From positions 1-64,000 of the forward strand of contig CAXKVF010000091.1 of NCBI GenBank assembly GCA_964057225.1: DNA of 64,000 nucleotides, given 5' to 3'. Of the stretch, positions 1-11,300 are shown in pieces (positions within the stretch are counted from its first letter, which is position 1; each line of letters starts with the position of its first letter). Under the pieces are notes generated by a model. The model saw only the letters and a list, made by a program, of their open reading frames with translations. It was not told the origin of the DNA and made no database searches. Source of the stretch: Auanema rhodensis (taxonomy: Eukaryota > Nematoda > Chromadorea > Rhabditida > Rhabditidae). A program made the translations under genes and the position numbers.

Positions 1-242
1 CGGTTTTCAAAATTAGATTCCCCATGTCCATATTAGTCTAAAAACAAATTTTTATTGATATTGGTTCATGGTAACCATGACTTTGAAATTTACGTGAACT
101 TTAATTTATGCTAATTAAATGTACACGTGATGTGCACTTGGTATGTAACTCGCTTCAAGTGAAAGATAAAGAGATGCGGTTTTCAAAATTAGATTCCCCA
201 TGTCCATATTAGTCTAAAAACAAATTTTTATTGATATTGGTG

Positions 243-255
243 CATGGTAACCATG
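243..255. repeat. 13-bp odd palindrome in the satellite monomer (example)
   Basis: CATGGTAACCATG has perfect 6-bp arms around a central A. It lies next to the most variable position of the monomer: the preceding bases are GGTG, GGTT or GCTT depending on class. The arms are almost always kept, with rare exceptions such as GCATGTAAACC near 50926, 51454, 55849 and 57779 and GGTGACC near 41066 and 41244. No function can be assigned. Confidence 0.8.
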
Positions 256-275
256 ACTTTGAAATTTACGTGAAC

Positions 276-295
276 TTTAATTTATGCTAATTAAA
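276..295. repeat. 7-bp inverted repeat with 6-nt loop (example)
   Basis: TTTAATT and AATTAAA flank the loop TATGCT, forming an AT-only stem. The equivalent position in monomer 7745 is where the LINE inserted: the target-site duplication starts in the middle of this loop (TAT|GCT). The 3' arm is altered in a few copies (for example AATTGAA near 41993, 45334 and 46741). A cruciform or a homeodomain-type site is conceivable, but neither is shown. Confidence 0.75.
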
Positions 296-299
296 TGTA

Positions 300-339
300 C
301 ACGTGATGTGCACTTGGTATGTAACTCGCTTCACGTGAA
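300..339. promoter_or_regulatory. Paired CACGTG (E-box) palindromes in each monomer (example)
   Basis: CACGTG occurs at 300-305 and 332-337, starts 32 bp apart, with GTGCAC (308-313) between them. The second sits inside the 10-bp palindrome TTCACGTGAA. Across the array both are kept in the large majority of copies. Exceptions I saw are CACTTG in place of the first (for example near 37431, 39366, 40245, 48158 and 60300), and CAAGTG (near 156), CACCTG (near 32007) or CACGTT (near 59278 and 63853) in place of the second. CACGTG is the core site of MYC/MAX/USF-type bHLH proteins. A role as a binding site is inference. Confidence 0.4.
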
Positions 340-3300
340 AGATAAAGAGATGCGGTTTTCAAAATTAGATTCCCCATGTCCATATTAGTCTAAAAACAAA
401 TTTTTATTGATATTGGTGCATGGTAACCATGACTTTGAAATTTACGTGAACTTTAATTTATGCTAATTAAATGTACACGTGATGTGCACTTGGTATGTAA
501 CTCGCTTCACGTGAAAGATAACGAGATGCGGTTTTCAAAATTAGATTCCCCATGTCCATATTAGTCTAAAAACAAATTTTTATTGATATTGGTGCATGGT
601 AACCATGACTTTGAAATTTACGTGAACTTTAATTTATGCTAATTAAATGTACACGTGATGGGCACTTGGTATGTAACTCGCTTCACGTGAAAGATAAAGA
701 GATGCGGTTTTCAAAATTAGATTCCCCATGTCCATATTAGTCTAAAAACAAATTTTTATTGATATTGGTTCATGGTAACCATGACTTTGAAATTTACGTG
801 AACTTTAATTTATGCTAATTAAATGTACACGTGATGTGCACTTGGTATGTAACTCGCTTCACGTGAAAGATAAAGAGATGCGGTTTTCAAAATTAGATTC
901 CCCATGTCCATATTAGTCTAAAAACAAATTTTTATTGATATTGGTTCATGGTAACCATGACTTTGAAATTTACGTGAACTTTAATTTATGCTAATTAAAT
1001 GTACACGTGATGTGCACTTGGTATGTAACTCGCTTCACGTGAAAGATAAGGAGATGCGGTTTTCAAAATTAGATTCCCCATGTCCATATTAGTCTAAAAA
1101 CAAATTTTTATTGATATTGGTGCATGGTAACCATGACTTTGAAATTTACGTGAACTTTAATTTATGCTAATTAAATGTACACGTGATGGGCACTTGGTAT
1201 GTAACTCGCTTCACGTGAAAGATAAAGAGATGCGGTTTTCAAAATTAGATTCCCCATGTCCATATTAGTCTAAAAACAAATTTTTATTGATATTGGTTCA
1301 TGGTAACCATGACTTTGAAATTTACGTGAACTTTAATTTATGCTAATTAAATGTACACGTGATGTGCACTTGGTATGTAACTCGCTTCACGTGAAAGATA
1401 AAGAGATGCGGTTTTCAAAATTAGATTCCCCATGTCCATATTAGTCTAAAAACAAATTTTTATTGATATTGGTTCATGGTAACCATGACTTTGAAATTTA
1501 CGTGAACTTTAATTTATGCTAATTAAATGTACACGTGATGTGCACTTGGTATGTAACTCGCTTCACGTGAAAGATAAAGAGATGCGGTTTTCAAAATTAG
1601 ATTCCCCATGTCCATATTAGTCTAAAAACAAATTTTTATTGATATTGGTGCATGGTAACCATGACTTTGAAATTTACGTGAACTTTAATTTATGCTAATT
1701 AAATGTACACGTGATGTGCACTTGGTATGTAACTCGCTTCACGTGAAAGATAAAGAGATGCGGTTTTCAAAATTAGATTCCCCATGTCCATATTAGTCTA
1801 AAAACAAATTTTTATTGATATTGGTGCATGGTAACCATGACTTTGAAATTTACGTGAACTTTAATTTATGCTAATTAAATGTACACGTGATGTGCACTTG
1901 GTATGTAACTCGCTTCACGTGAAAGATAACGAGATGCGGTTTTCAAAATTAGATTCCCCATGTCCATATTAGTCTAAAAACAAATTTTTATTGATATTGG
2001 TGCATGGTAACCATGACTTTGAAATTTACGTGAACTTTAATTTATGCTAATTAAATGTACACGTGATGGGCACTTGGTATGTAACTCGCTTCACGTGAAA
2101 GATAAAGAGATGCGGTTTTCAAAATTAGATTCCCCATGTCCATATTAGTCTAAAAACAAATTTTTATTGATATTGGTTCATGGTAACCATGACTTTGAAA
2201 TTTACGTGAACTTTAATTTATGCTAATTAAATGTACACGTGATGTGCACTTGGTATGTAACTCGCTTCACGTGAAAGATAAAGAGATGCGGTTTTCAAAA
2301 TTAGATTCCCCATGTCCATATTAGTCTAAAAACAAATTTTTATTGATATTGGTTCATGGTAACCATGACTTTGAAATTTACGTGAACTTTAATTTATGCT
2401 AATTAAATGTACACGTGATGTGCACTTGGTATGTAACTCGCTTCACGTGAAAGATAAAGAGATGCGGTTTTCAAAATTAGATTCCCTATGTCCATATTAG
2501 TCTAAAAACAAATTTTTATTGATATTGGTGCATGGTAACCATGACTTTGAAATTTACGTGAACTTTAATTTATGCTAATTAAATGTACACGTGATGTGCA
2601 CTTGGTATGTAACTCGCTTCACGTGAAAGATAAAGAGATGCGGTTTTCAAAATTAGATTCCCCATGTCCATATTAGTCTTAAAACAAATTTTTATTGATA
2701 TTGGTTCATGGTAACCATGACTTTGAAATTTACGTGAACTTTAATTTATGCTAATTAAATGTACACGTGATGTGCACTTGGTATGTAACTCGCTTCACGT
2801 GAAAGATAAAGAGATGCGGTTTTCAAAATTAGATTCCCCATGTCCATATTAGTCTAAAAACAAATTTTTATTGATATTGGTGCATGGTAACCATGACTTT
2901 GAAATTTACGTGAACTTTAATTTATGCTAATTAAATGTACACGTGATGTGCACTTGGTATGTAACTCGCTTCACGTGAAAGATAAAAAGATGCGGTTTTC
3001 AAAATTAGATTCCCCATGTCCATATTAGTCTAAAAACAAATTTTTATTGATATTGGTGCATGGTAACCATGACTTTGAAATTTACGTGAACTTTAATTTA
3101 TGCTAATTAAATGTACACGTGATGTGCACTTGGTATGTAACTCGCTTCACGTGAAAGATAAAGAGATGCGGTTTTCAAAATTAGATTCCCCATGTCCATA
3201 TTAGTCTAAAAACAAATTTTTATTGATATTGGTGCATGGTAACCATGACTTTGAAATTTACGTGAACTTTAATTTATGCTAATTAAATGTACACGTGATG

Positions 3301-3520
3301 TGCACTTGGTATGTAACTCGCTTCACGTGAAAGATAAAAAGATGCGGTTTTCAAAATTAGATTCCCCATGTCCATATTAGTCTAAAAACAAATTTTTATT
3401 GATATTGGTGCATGGTAACCATGACTTTGAAATTTACGTGAACTTTAATTTATGCTAATTAAATGTACACGTGATGTGCACTTGGTATGTAACTCGCTTC
3501 ACGTGAAAGATAAAGAGATG

Positions 3521-6500
3521 CGGTTTTCAAAATTAGATTCCCCATGTCCATATTAGTCGAAAAACAAATTTTTATTGATATTGGTGCATGGTAACCATGA
3601 CTTTGAAATTTACGTGAACTTTAATTTATGCTAATTAAATGTACACGTGATGTGCACTTGGTATGTAACTCGCTTCACGTGAAAGATGAAGAGATGCGGT
3701 TTTTAAAATTAGATTCCCCATGTCCATATTAGTCTAAAAACAAATTTTTATTGATATTGGTGCATGGTAACCATGACTTTGAAATTTACGTGAACTTTAA
3801 TTTATGCTAATTAAATGTACACGTGATGTGCACTTGGTATGTAACTCGCTTCACGTGAAAGATAAAGAGATGCGGTTTTCAAAATTAGATTCCCCATGTC
3901 CATATTAGTCTAAAAACAAATTTTTATTGATATTGGTTCATGGTAACCATGACTTTGAAATTTACGTGAACTTTAATTTATGCTAATTAAATGTACACGT
4001 GATGTGCACTTGGTATGTAACTCGCTTCACGTGAAAGATAAAGAGATGCGGTTTTCAAAATTAGATTCCCCATGTCCATATTAGTCTAAAAACAAATTTT
4101 TATTGATATTGGTGCATGGTAACCATGACTTTGAAATTTACGTGAACTTTAATTTATGCTAATTAAATGTACACGTGATGTGCACTTGGTATGTAACTCG
4201 CTTCACGTGAAAGATAAAGAGATGCGGTTTTCAAAATTAGATTCCCCATGTCCATATTAGTCTAAAAACAAATTTTTATTGATATTGGTGCATGGTAACC
4301 ATGACTTTGAAATTTACGTGAACTTTAATTTATGCTAATTAAATGTACACGTGATGTGCACTTGGTATGTAACTCGCTTCACGTGAAAGATAAAGAGATG
4401 CGGTTTCCAAAATTAGATTCCCCATGTCCATATTAGTCTAAAAACAAATTTTTATTGATATTGGTTCATGGTAACCATGACTTTGAAATTTACGTGAACT
4501 TTAATTTATGCTAATTAAATGTACACGTGATGTGCACTTGGTATGTAACTCGCTTCACGTGAAAGATAAAGAGATGCGGTTTTCAAAATTAGATTCCCCA
4601 TGTCCATATTAGTCTAAAAACAAATTTTTATTGATATTGGTGCATGGTAACCATGACTTTGAAATTTACGTGAACTTTAATTTATGCTAATTAAATGTAC
4701 ACGTGATGTGCACTTGGTATGTAACTCGCTTCACGTGAAAGATAAAGAGATGCGGTTTTCAAAATTAGATTCCCCATGTCCATATTAGTCTAAAAACAAA
4801 TTTTTATTGATATTGGTTCATGGTAACCATGACTTTGAAATTTACGTGAACTTTAATTTATGCTAATTAAATGTACACGTGATGTGCACTTGGTATGTAA
4901 CTCGCTTCACGTGAAAGATAAAGAAATGCGGTTTTCAAAATTAGATTCCCCATGTCCATATTAGTCTAAAAACAAATTTTTATTGATATTGGTGCATGGT
5001 AACCATGACTTTGAAATTTACGTGAACTTTAATTTATGCTAATTAAATGTACACGTGATGTGCACTTGGTATGTAACTCGCTTCACGTGAAAGATAAAGA
5101 GATGCGGTTTTCAAAATTAGATTCCCCATGTCCATATTAGTCTAAAAACAAATTTTTATTGATATTGGTGCATGGTAACCATGACTTTGAAATTTACGTG
5201 AACTTTAATTTATGCTAATTAAATGTACACGTGATGTGCACTTGGTATGTAACTCGCTTCACGTGAAAGATAAAGAGATGCGGTTTTCAAAATTAGATTC
5301 CCCATGTCCATATTAGTCTAAAAACAAATTTTTATTGATATTGGTTCATGGTAACCATGACTTTGAAATTTACGTGAACTTTAATTTATGCTAATTAAAT
5401 GTACACGTGATGTGCACTTGGTATGTAACTCGCTTCACGTGAAAGATAAAGAGATGCGGTTTTCAAAATTAGATTCCCTATGTCCATATTAGTCTAAAAA
5501 CAAATTTTTATTGATATTGGTGCATGGTAACCATGACTTTGAAATTTACGTGAACTTTAATTTATGCTAATTAAATGTACACGTGATGTGCACTTGGTAT
5601 GTAACTCGCTTCACGTGAAAGATAAAGAGATGCGGTTTTCAAAATTAGATTCCCCATGTCCATATTAGTCTAAAAACAAATTTTTATTGATATTGGTTCA
5701 TGGTAACCATGACTTTGAAATTTACGTGAACTTTAATTTATGCTAATTAAATGTACACGTGATGTGCACTTGGTATGTAACTCGCTTCACGTGAAAGATA
5801 AAAAGATGCGGTTTTCAAAATTAGATTCCCCATGTCCATATTAGTCTAAAAACAAATTTTTATTGATATTGGTGCATGGTAACCATGACTTTGAAATTTA
5901 CGTGAACTTTAATTTATGCAAATTAAATGTACACGTGATGTGCACTTGGTATGTAACTCGCTTCACGTGAAAGATAAAGAGATGCGGTTTTCAAAATTAG
6001 ATTCCCCATGTCCATATTAGTCGAAAAACAAATTTTTATTGATATTGGTGCATGGTAACCATGACTTTGAAATTTACGTGAACTTTAATTTATGCTAATT
6101 AAATGTACACGTGATGTGCACTTGGTATGTAACTCGCTTCACGTGAAAGATGAAGAGATGCGGTTTTTAAAATTAGATTCCCCATGTCCATATTAGTCTA
6201 AAAACAAATTTTTATTGATATTGGTGCATGGTAACCATGACTTTGAAATTTACGTGAACTTTAATTTATGTTAATTAAATGTACACGTGATGTGCACTTG
6301 GTATGTAACTCGCTTCACGTGAAAGATAAAGAGATGCGGTTTTCAAAATTAGATTCCCCATGTCCATATTAGTCTAAAAACAAATTTTTATTGATATTGG
6401 TTCATGGTAACCATGACTTTGAAATTTACGTGAACTTTAATTTATGCTAATTAAATGTACACGTGATGTGCACTTGGTATGTAACTCGCTTCACGTGAAA

Positions 6501-7744
6501 GATAAAGAGATGCGGTTTTCAAAATTAGATTCCCCATGTCCATATTAGTCTAAAAACAAATTTTTATTGATATTGGTGCATGGTAACCATGACTTTGAAA
6601 TTTACGTGAACTTTAATTTATGCTAATTAAATGTACACGTGATGTGCACTTGGTATGTAACTCGCTTCACGTGAAAGATAAAGAGATGCGGTTTTCAAAA
6701 TTAGATTCCCCATGTCCATATTAGTCTAAAAACAAATTTTTATTGATATTGGTGCATGGTAACCATGACTTTGAAATTTACGTGAACTTTAATTTATGCT
6801 AATTAAATGTACACGTGATGTGCACTTGGTATGTAACTCGCTTCACGTGAAAGATAAAGAGATGCGGTTTCCAAAATTAGATTCCCCATGTCCATATTAG
6901 TCTAAAAACAAATTTTTATTGATATTGGTTCATGGTAACCATGACTTTGAAATTTACGTGAACTTTAATTTATGCTAATTAAATGTACACGTGATGTGCA
7001 CTTGGTATGTAACTCGCTTCACGTGAAAGATAAAGAGATGCGGTTTTCAAAATTAGATTCCCCATGTCCATATTAGTCTAAAAACAAATTTTTATTGATA
7101 TTGGTGCATGGTAACCATGACTTTGAAATTTACGTGAACTTTAATTTATGCTAATTAAATGTACACGTGATGTGCACTTGGTATGTAACTCGCTTCACGT
7201 GAAAGATAAAGAGATGCGGTTTTCAAAATTAGATTCCCCATGTCCATATTAGTCTAAAAACAAATTTTTATTGATATTGGTTCATGGTAACCATGACTTT
7301 GAAATTTACGTGAACTTTAATTTATGCTAATTAAATGTACACGTGATGTGCACTTGGTATGTAACTCGCTTCACGTGAAAGATAAAGAAATGCGGTTTTC
7401 AAAATTAGATTCCCCATGTCCATATTAGTCTAAAAACAAATTTTTATTGATATTGGTGCATGGTAACCATGACTTTGAAATTTACGTGAACTTTAATTTA
7501 TGCTAATTAAATGTACACGTGATGTGCACTTGGTATGTAACTCGCTTCACGTGAAAGATAAAGAGATGCGGTTTTCAAAATTAGATTCCCCATGTCCATA
7601 TTAGTCTAAAAACAAATTTTTATTGATATTGGTGCATGGTAACCATGAATTTGAAATTTACGTGAACTTTAATTTATGCTAATTAAATGTACACGTGATG
7701 TGCACTTGGTATGTAACTCGTTTCACGTGAAAGATAAAGAGATG
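3521..7744. repeat. 14-monomer higher-order repeat, 10 monomers shared (3521-5280 and 5985-7744)
   Basis: Monomers 3521-5280 match 5985-7744 in the order of their diagnostic variants at an offset of 2464 bp (14 x 176). The shared marks are AGTCGAAAA (3558 and 6022), GATGAAGAG followed by GGTTTTTAAAA (3697 and 6161), GGTTTCCAAAA (4401 and 6865) and GATAAAGAAATG (tails of 4753 and 7217). Private differences are GTTAATT near 6270 and CATGAATTTG with CGTTTCACG in the monomer at 7569. The intervening monomers (5281-5984) carry the CCCTATG variant. This is a higher-order unit produced by unequal exchange or block duplication. Confidence 0.8.
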
Positions 7745-7853
7745 CGGTTTTCAAAATTAGATTCCCCATGTCCATATTAGTCGAAAAACAAATTTTTATT
7801 GATATTGGTGCATGGTAACCATGACTTTGAAATTTACGTGAACTTTAATTTAT

Positions 7854-7872
7854 GCTAATTAAATGTACACGT
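7854..7872. repeat. Target-site duplication, left copy (19 bp)
   Basis: GCTAATTAAATGTACACGT is repeated perfectly at 12246-12264 on the other side of the LINE. After 7872 the satellite would continue with GATGTGCAC, which is found at 12265. The first base (G) could match by chance, so the duplication is 18 or 19 bp. A perfect duplication of this length is typical of target-primed reverse transcription by an APE-type LINE. Confidence 0.95.
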
Positions 7873-7878
7873 TTAATG

Positions 7879-7884
7879 TTTATT
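7879..7884 (-). promoter_or_regulatory. AATAAA hexamer at the LINE 3' end
   Basis: TTTATT on the plus strand reads AATAAA in the sense direction, only 6 nt (CATTAA) before the 3' terminus at 7873. A canonical poly(A) signal normally sits 10-30 nt before cleavage, so transcripts using it would be cleaved in the flanking satellite. It may instead be part of the terminal sequence recognised by the reverse transcriptase, or chance in AT-rich DNA. Confidence 0.35.
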
Positions 7885-7902
7885 GTTGTTCAATATCACA
7901 GG

Positions 7903-7921
7903 TTAAGACAGTAGCTGTTAA
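7903..7921 (-). other. Possible 3'-terminal hairpin of the LINE RNA
   Basis: In the sense direction TTAACAG, loop CTA, then CTG-TC-TTAA can pair as TTAACAG with CTGTTAA, with a 2-nt bulge. It lies about 30-48 nt from the 3' end. Stem-loops near the 3' end are required for template recognition in several L2/CR1-like LINEs. This one is short and AT-rich at its base, so it is a weak candidate. Confidence 0.25.
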
Positions 7922-8363
7922 GTCATGGAGTGAAAAAATCAAGAACCATTCAATAAGAACATAAAAAAGGACTTTTAATATTGTAAGTTCGATAAGAGCT
8001 CGCTTATCTATGATCAATAGTGAACAGTCTGCCAAATAAAATTCTTGCTGTATGCTTGGGGTTTGTTCAGCACAATGGCTGACCTCACTAATGTGGTTGT
8101 TAGGTACGGTGGTACTCGTGATGTGAGGCAAGCCCGTTCTAGCAATTTGGAGGTAACTAGCGTCCGATCCGTATGACTAATGTCTATAGGAATAGTGACG
8201 AAGTAACAATTATTGAGAAGGGACAAAGAAAAATAGATGGTAGACTGTTGCCATGTGGTCATAGAGAAGTGTGAAAAAATACGAACTACAAATAAAAAGG
8301 AGCCTGATAAAAGAAAAAAAAATAGTTTTTAGAGAGGTGAGAACATTAATTACAATGGATGGT

Positions 8364-11300
8364 TTACAAATCAATTGGAGCAGAGAGCAGGTGTTTTTTA
8401 AAATTATGAACATTAGTAAGGTTGATAAGGTTTTCAGGTAGATCGTTCCATGTTTTGATGCTTCTGTACTCAATACCATTTCTTGTCGCCTTTTTCCGAA
8501 GCTCGGGATAGTCGATATTCCATTGGTGTCTGCGAAGAGAGTGGGTGAAATGTTTAATTTGAAAAATTCTTAAAATACTGTCCGTTGATACGTCTTTAAT
8601 TTGAGAGAAATAGAAACCTAGATCAGTTACCTGTCTCCTGGTTGATAGTTCTTGAGCATTCAAAAAAGTGAGCTGACTTTCGTAGTCGGAAAAAATTCCT
8701 GCTCTTGAGAAGACTGCTCGCAAGAATTTTTTTTGAACCATCTCAATACGAGATATTTTTTTAGATACTTGGGGAGACCATATCACGGATGCATATTCAA
8801 GGATTGGTCGAACGTAGCTGCAAAAAAGGTTGAACATAAATGAAGGTGATCTAGAGTAGAAGCAACGTAGAAGGATGCGACATTTGAGAGCTGCGGCGCA
8901 AGAGATGGCGTTTATGTGACAATCAAATGTTAGATTGTTATCAGTTAAGACTCCAAGGTCTTTATAATGAGGTACAAAGTCTAAAGGAAACTCACCAAAG
9001 GTAAATGGCTCGGTGGGGTTGAGGGTTGAGCTATTATTGCACACAATCATAATTTTGGATTTGGTGGTGTTGACCATCATTCCATTATTTTTGCACCAGG
9101 CGTTGATTGTGTTTAAGGCAATCTGTAGACTTACCGGATTAGTACTGTATAGTTTGAGATCATCGGCAAAAAGTGTAGGATGAACGTCTTCAGGGAGAGA
9201 AGACGTAATGTCATTAATGTAGAAAAGGAATAGAAGAGGACCGAGAACAGTGCCTTGTGGGACACCACAAGATAAGTTTACAGAAGTAGAAAGAGAACCA
9301 TTGACAAGAACTGAGTAAGATCTGCCAGTGATGAAGTTTTTGAGAAAAGTTTGAAGAGAACCGCAGATACCAATGGTTTTAAATTTGTGGAAAAGAACCG
9401 AGTGATCAATTAGATCAAAAGCTTTAGAGAAGTCTATAAAAGCAGTATAGACTGGAATGTTTTTATCTAAACATGATCTCCAGGCAATATGATTGTTAAT
9501 GATTGCTGATATGGTATTACGTTTAGGAAGAAAAGCGTGCTGGTGAGCAGATATAGATCCAGTAGAAATGCCAAAGTGGAGGAGCGGGGGTGAAATGAGT
9601 CGCTCAAAAACTTTGGAAAGACTTGGTGTTAATGATATAGGGCGATAGTTTGAAGGATTAGAGCGATTTCCAGATTTGAAAACAGGACGGATCCAAGCTT
9701 TCTTCCAGTCCGGAGGGCATGAAGAAGAAACGAGTAAATTGTGAAAAATGAAGGCAAGTGGGTAGCAAAGAGTAGAGGCGCACTGATTAAGAAAATAGTA
9801 GGGAATGCCATCAGAAGAAGTAGAAACTCTGAGAGGAAGATGAGAAAGAACTTTATAGACTTTTTCGGGAGAAATGTCTATAAAATCAATGATAGAAGAA
9901 GGGCGAGAGGAGCTGTTGATTAAATCCGATGAAATACTTGGTTTGACAGAAAAAGAGCTTGCAAAAATGGAAGCTTTTTCTGTGTCTGTCGAGTATATTT
10001 CTTCACCAAGTCTAATCGTGGGGATATCTGAAGAGCAACCACCGAGACGAGTTCTACAGAAGCGATAAAAAAGTTTGGGGTTATTGGTTGAAGCAATGTG
10101 TTCTTCTTCCAAAATAGACTTTTGTTTAATAAGTCTATCTAGTTTTATAGTTAGTTTTTTGCGGAGAAGCTCGTCACGGTGGCAAATAGATGAACTGAGC
10201 CTTTTGATGTAACAGTAGAGATCCGCAATATTGCGGTCAACTTTTTTTCTACGCCTAGGTTGTTTGTGAGGAACGAATACAGAGATTATGGATTGTAGGA
10301 TGTTGATGAATTTGGAGTAAGAGTCAAGAGGGGAAAGACCAGATAATACCAAAGAAAAGTCGATGCTGACAAGATGGCGATTGATGGCATTGAAGTCGGC
10401 TCGATAGAAATTGAGTTGAGAAAAGTTGGAAAGTGAGGAGGTATTGAAGAGTGTATTGGAAGAGAAAGGAAGGGTATCCAGAGGGGATACAGGGGTGTTG
10501 ATGATGATGGAGAATGTAACCGAGAAGTGATCGGAGTTACCCAATGGAGGGGAGCGTGATATATTAGATATGATTGAAGGATTGTTTGTGATAAGGTAGT
10601 CTAAAATGTTGTTACCACGTGTAGGAAAATTGACAAGTTGATCAGAGTGACTACTTTGGAGAAATTGAATAATTGATTTACTAGAAGGAGATGAGAGTGA
10701 GGACTGAAGAAGATCCCAATTGATATTAGGAAAGTTCAGGTCACCCGTAATAAAGAAAGAGCGGTTAGAAATATGACCATTGAGATCAGAAAGATAAGAA
10801 CAAAAATCAGAGTGAGAAGCAGTAGGGGAACGATAACAAACGGAGAAAACCGAGTTGTTAGAGGTTAGAAGGATGGTAACATATTGAACCGATGAAGAGA
10901 GGGGTGAGGAGGAGAGTAAAATTGAGTTAATTTGTTTTTTTAAGAACAAAAGAGTACCACCGCCGCGTGAAGAATGCTTGTCTGCTCTGAATATGTTGTA
11001 ATGATCATTTAGAGGAAGATGATCAGAAGAAAAATCAGAAAACAGCCAAGATTCCGATATGGCGATGATATCAGGGGATGAGATAGAATGAATGATTGTG
11101 AGGAAATGAAGTTTATTGAGAATAGAACGTGCATTGTAACAGTGGACTGATAGTTTAACAGGGACATGAGAAGAAAGCAAGCATGGTGAAGAAGCGGTTT
11201 TAACGAAAGGACATGTTGTTACAGGACCGAGATAAAGATGTTGTATCGGATCCGCTTCTTGATCTAGTAGGAAGTTCGGCAGTAGGCTTAACAGAGCGTG

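Larger units (their letters stand above)
177..352. repeat. Representative satellite monomer with internal dyads
   Basis: One complete 176-bp unit chosen as reference (the start phase is arbitrary). Visible inside it are: an odd palindrome CATGGTAACCATG at 243-255 (6-bp arms around one A); a 7-bp inverted repeat TTTAATT/AATTAAA at 276-282 and 289-295 with a 6-nt TATGCT loop; CACGTG at 300-305; GTGCAC at 308-313; and the 10-bp perfect palindrome TTCACGTGAA at 330-339. The left half is AT-rich with A- and T-tracts (213-229). CACGTG is the classical E-box bound by bHLH proteins; binding here is inference only. The unit length is close to one nucleosome plus linker, as in many centromeric satellites. 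Confidence 0.9.
1..7872. repeat. 176-bp satellite array, left arm (about 44.7 monomers)
   Basis: Head-to-tail tandem repeat with a strict 176-bp period: the CGGTTTTCAAAATTAG start recurs at 1, 177, 353, 529, 705 and so on to 7745. The monomer is about 32% GC (57 of 176 bases in the copy at 177-352). Copies differ by a few diagnostic substitutions: GGTGCATGG or GGTTCATGG, TGTGCAC or TGGGCAC (near 660, 1188 and 2068), GATAAAGAG or GATAACGAG, GATAAGGAG, GATGAAGAG, AGTCTAAAA or AGTCGAAAA (near 3558, 6022 and 7782). No length variant was noticed in this arm. The period is not a multiple of three and every frame of a monomer has stops, so it is not coding. The last monomer (7745) is cut after 128 bp by the LINE. 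There is no gene and no other element in this stretch. Confidence 0.98.
7873..8363 (-). other. 3' UTR of the LINE
   Basis: This 491-bp stretch lies between the ORF2 stop (TAA read at 8366-8364) and the end of the element. It has no convincing coding content; the short open frames here lack family motifs. On the sense strand it ends AATAAACATTAA at the target junction, with no A-tail. A weak hairpin lies near the terminus (7903-7921). A run of nine T on the sense strand matches A9 on the plus strand near 8314-8322. By analogy with CR1, L2 and RTE elements, the 3' end should be the part recognised by the element's own reverse transcriptase. Confidence 0.8.

Noticed and set aside
177-352. Hammerhead ribozyme in the satellite, as in some animal satellites
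   Set aside because: No CTGATGA core with a matching GAAA was seen on either strand of the monomer.
177-352. CENP-B box
   Set aside because: No match to the TTCG....A..CGGG core in the monomer on either strand by eye.
5890-5910. Octamer ATGCAAAT in the monomers near 5897 and 12420
   Set aside because: A single substitution of the usual ATGCTAAT in two related monomers; too few copies and no context to call a regulatory site.
7880-8479. Three short minus-strand open frames (7880-8131, 8014-8262, 8210-8479)
   Set aside because: They lie in the LINE 3' UTR or in another frame of the ORF2 end, are short, overlap each other and show no recognisable motif.
9629-9811. Open frame on the minus strand inside ORF2
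   Set aside because: Shadow of the reverse transcriptase frame, with no motif.
9741-10068. Two plus-strand open frames antisense to ORF2
   Set aside because: Antisense shadows favoured by the purine-rich plus strand; no start context or family features.
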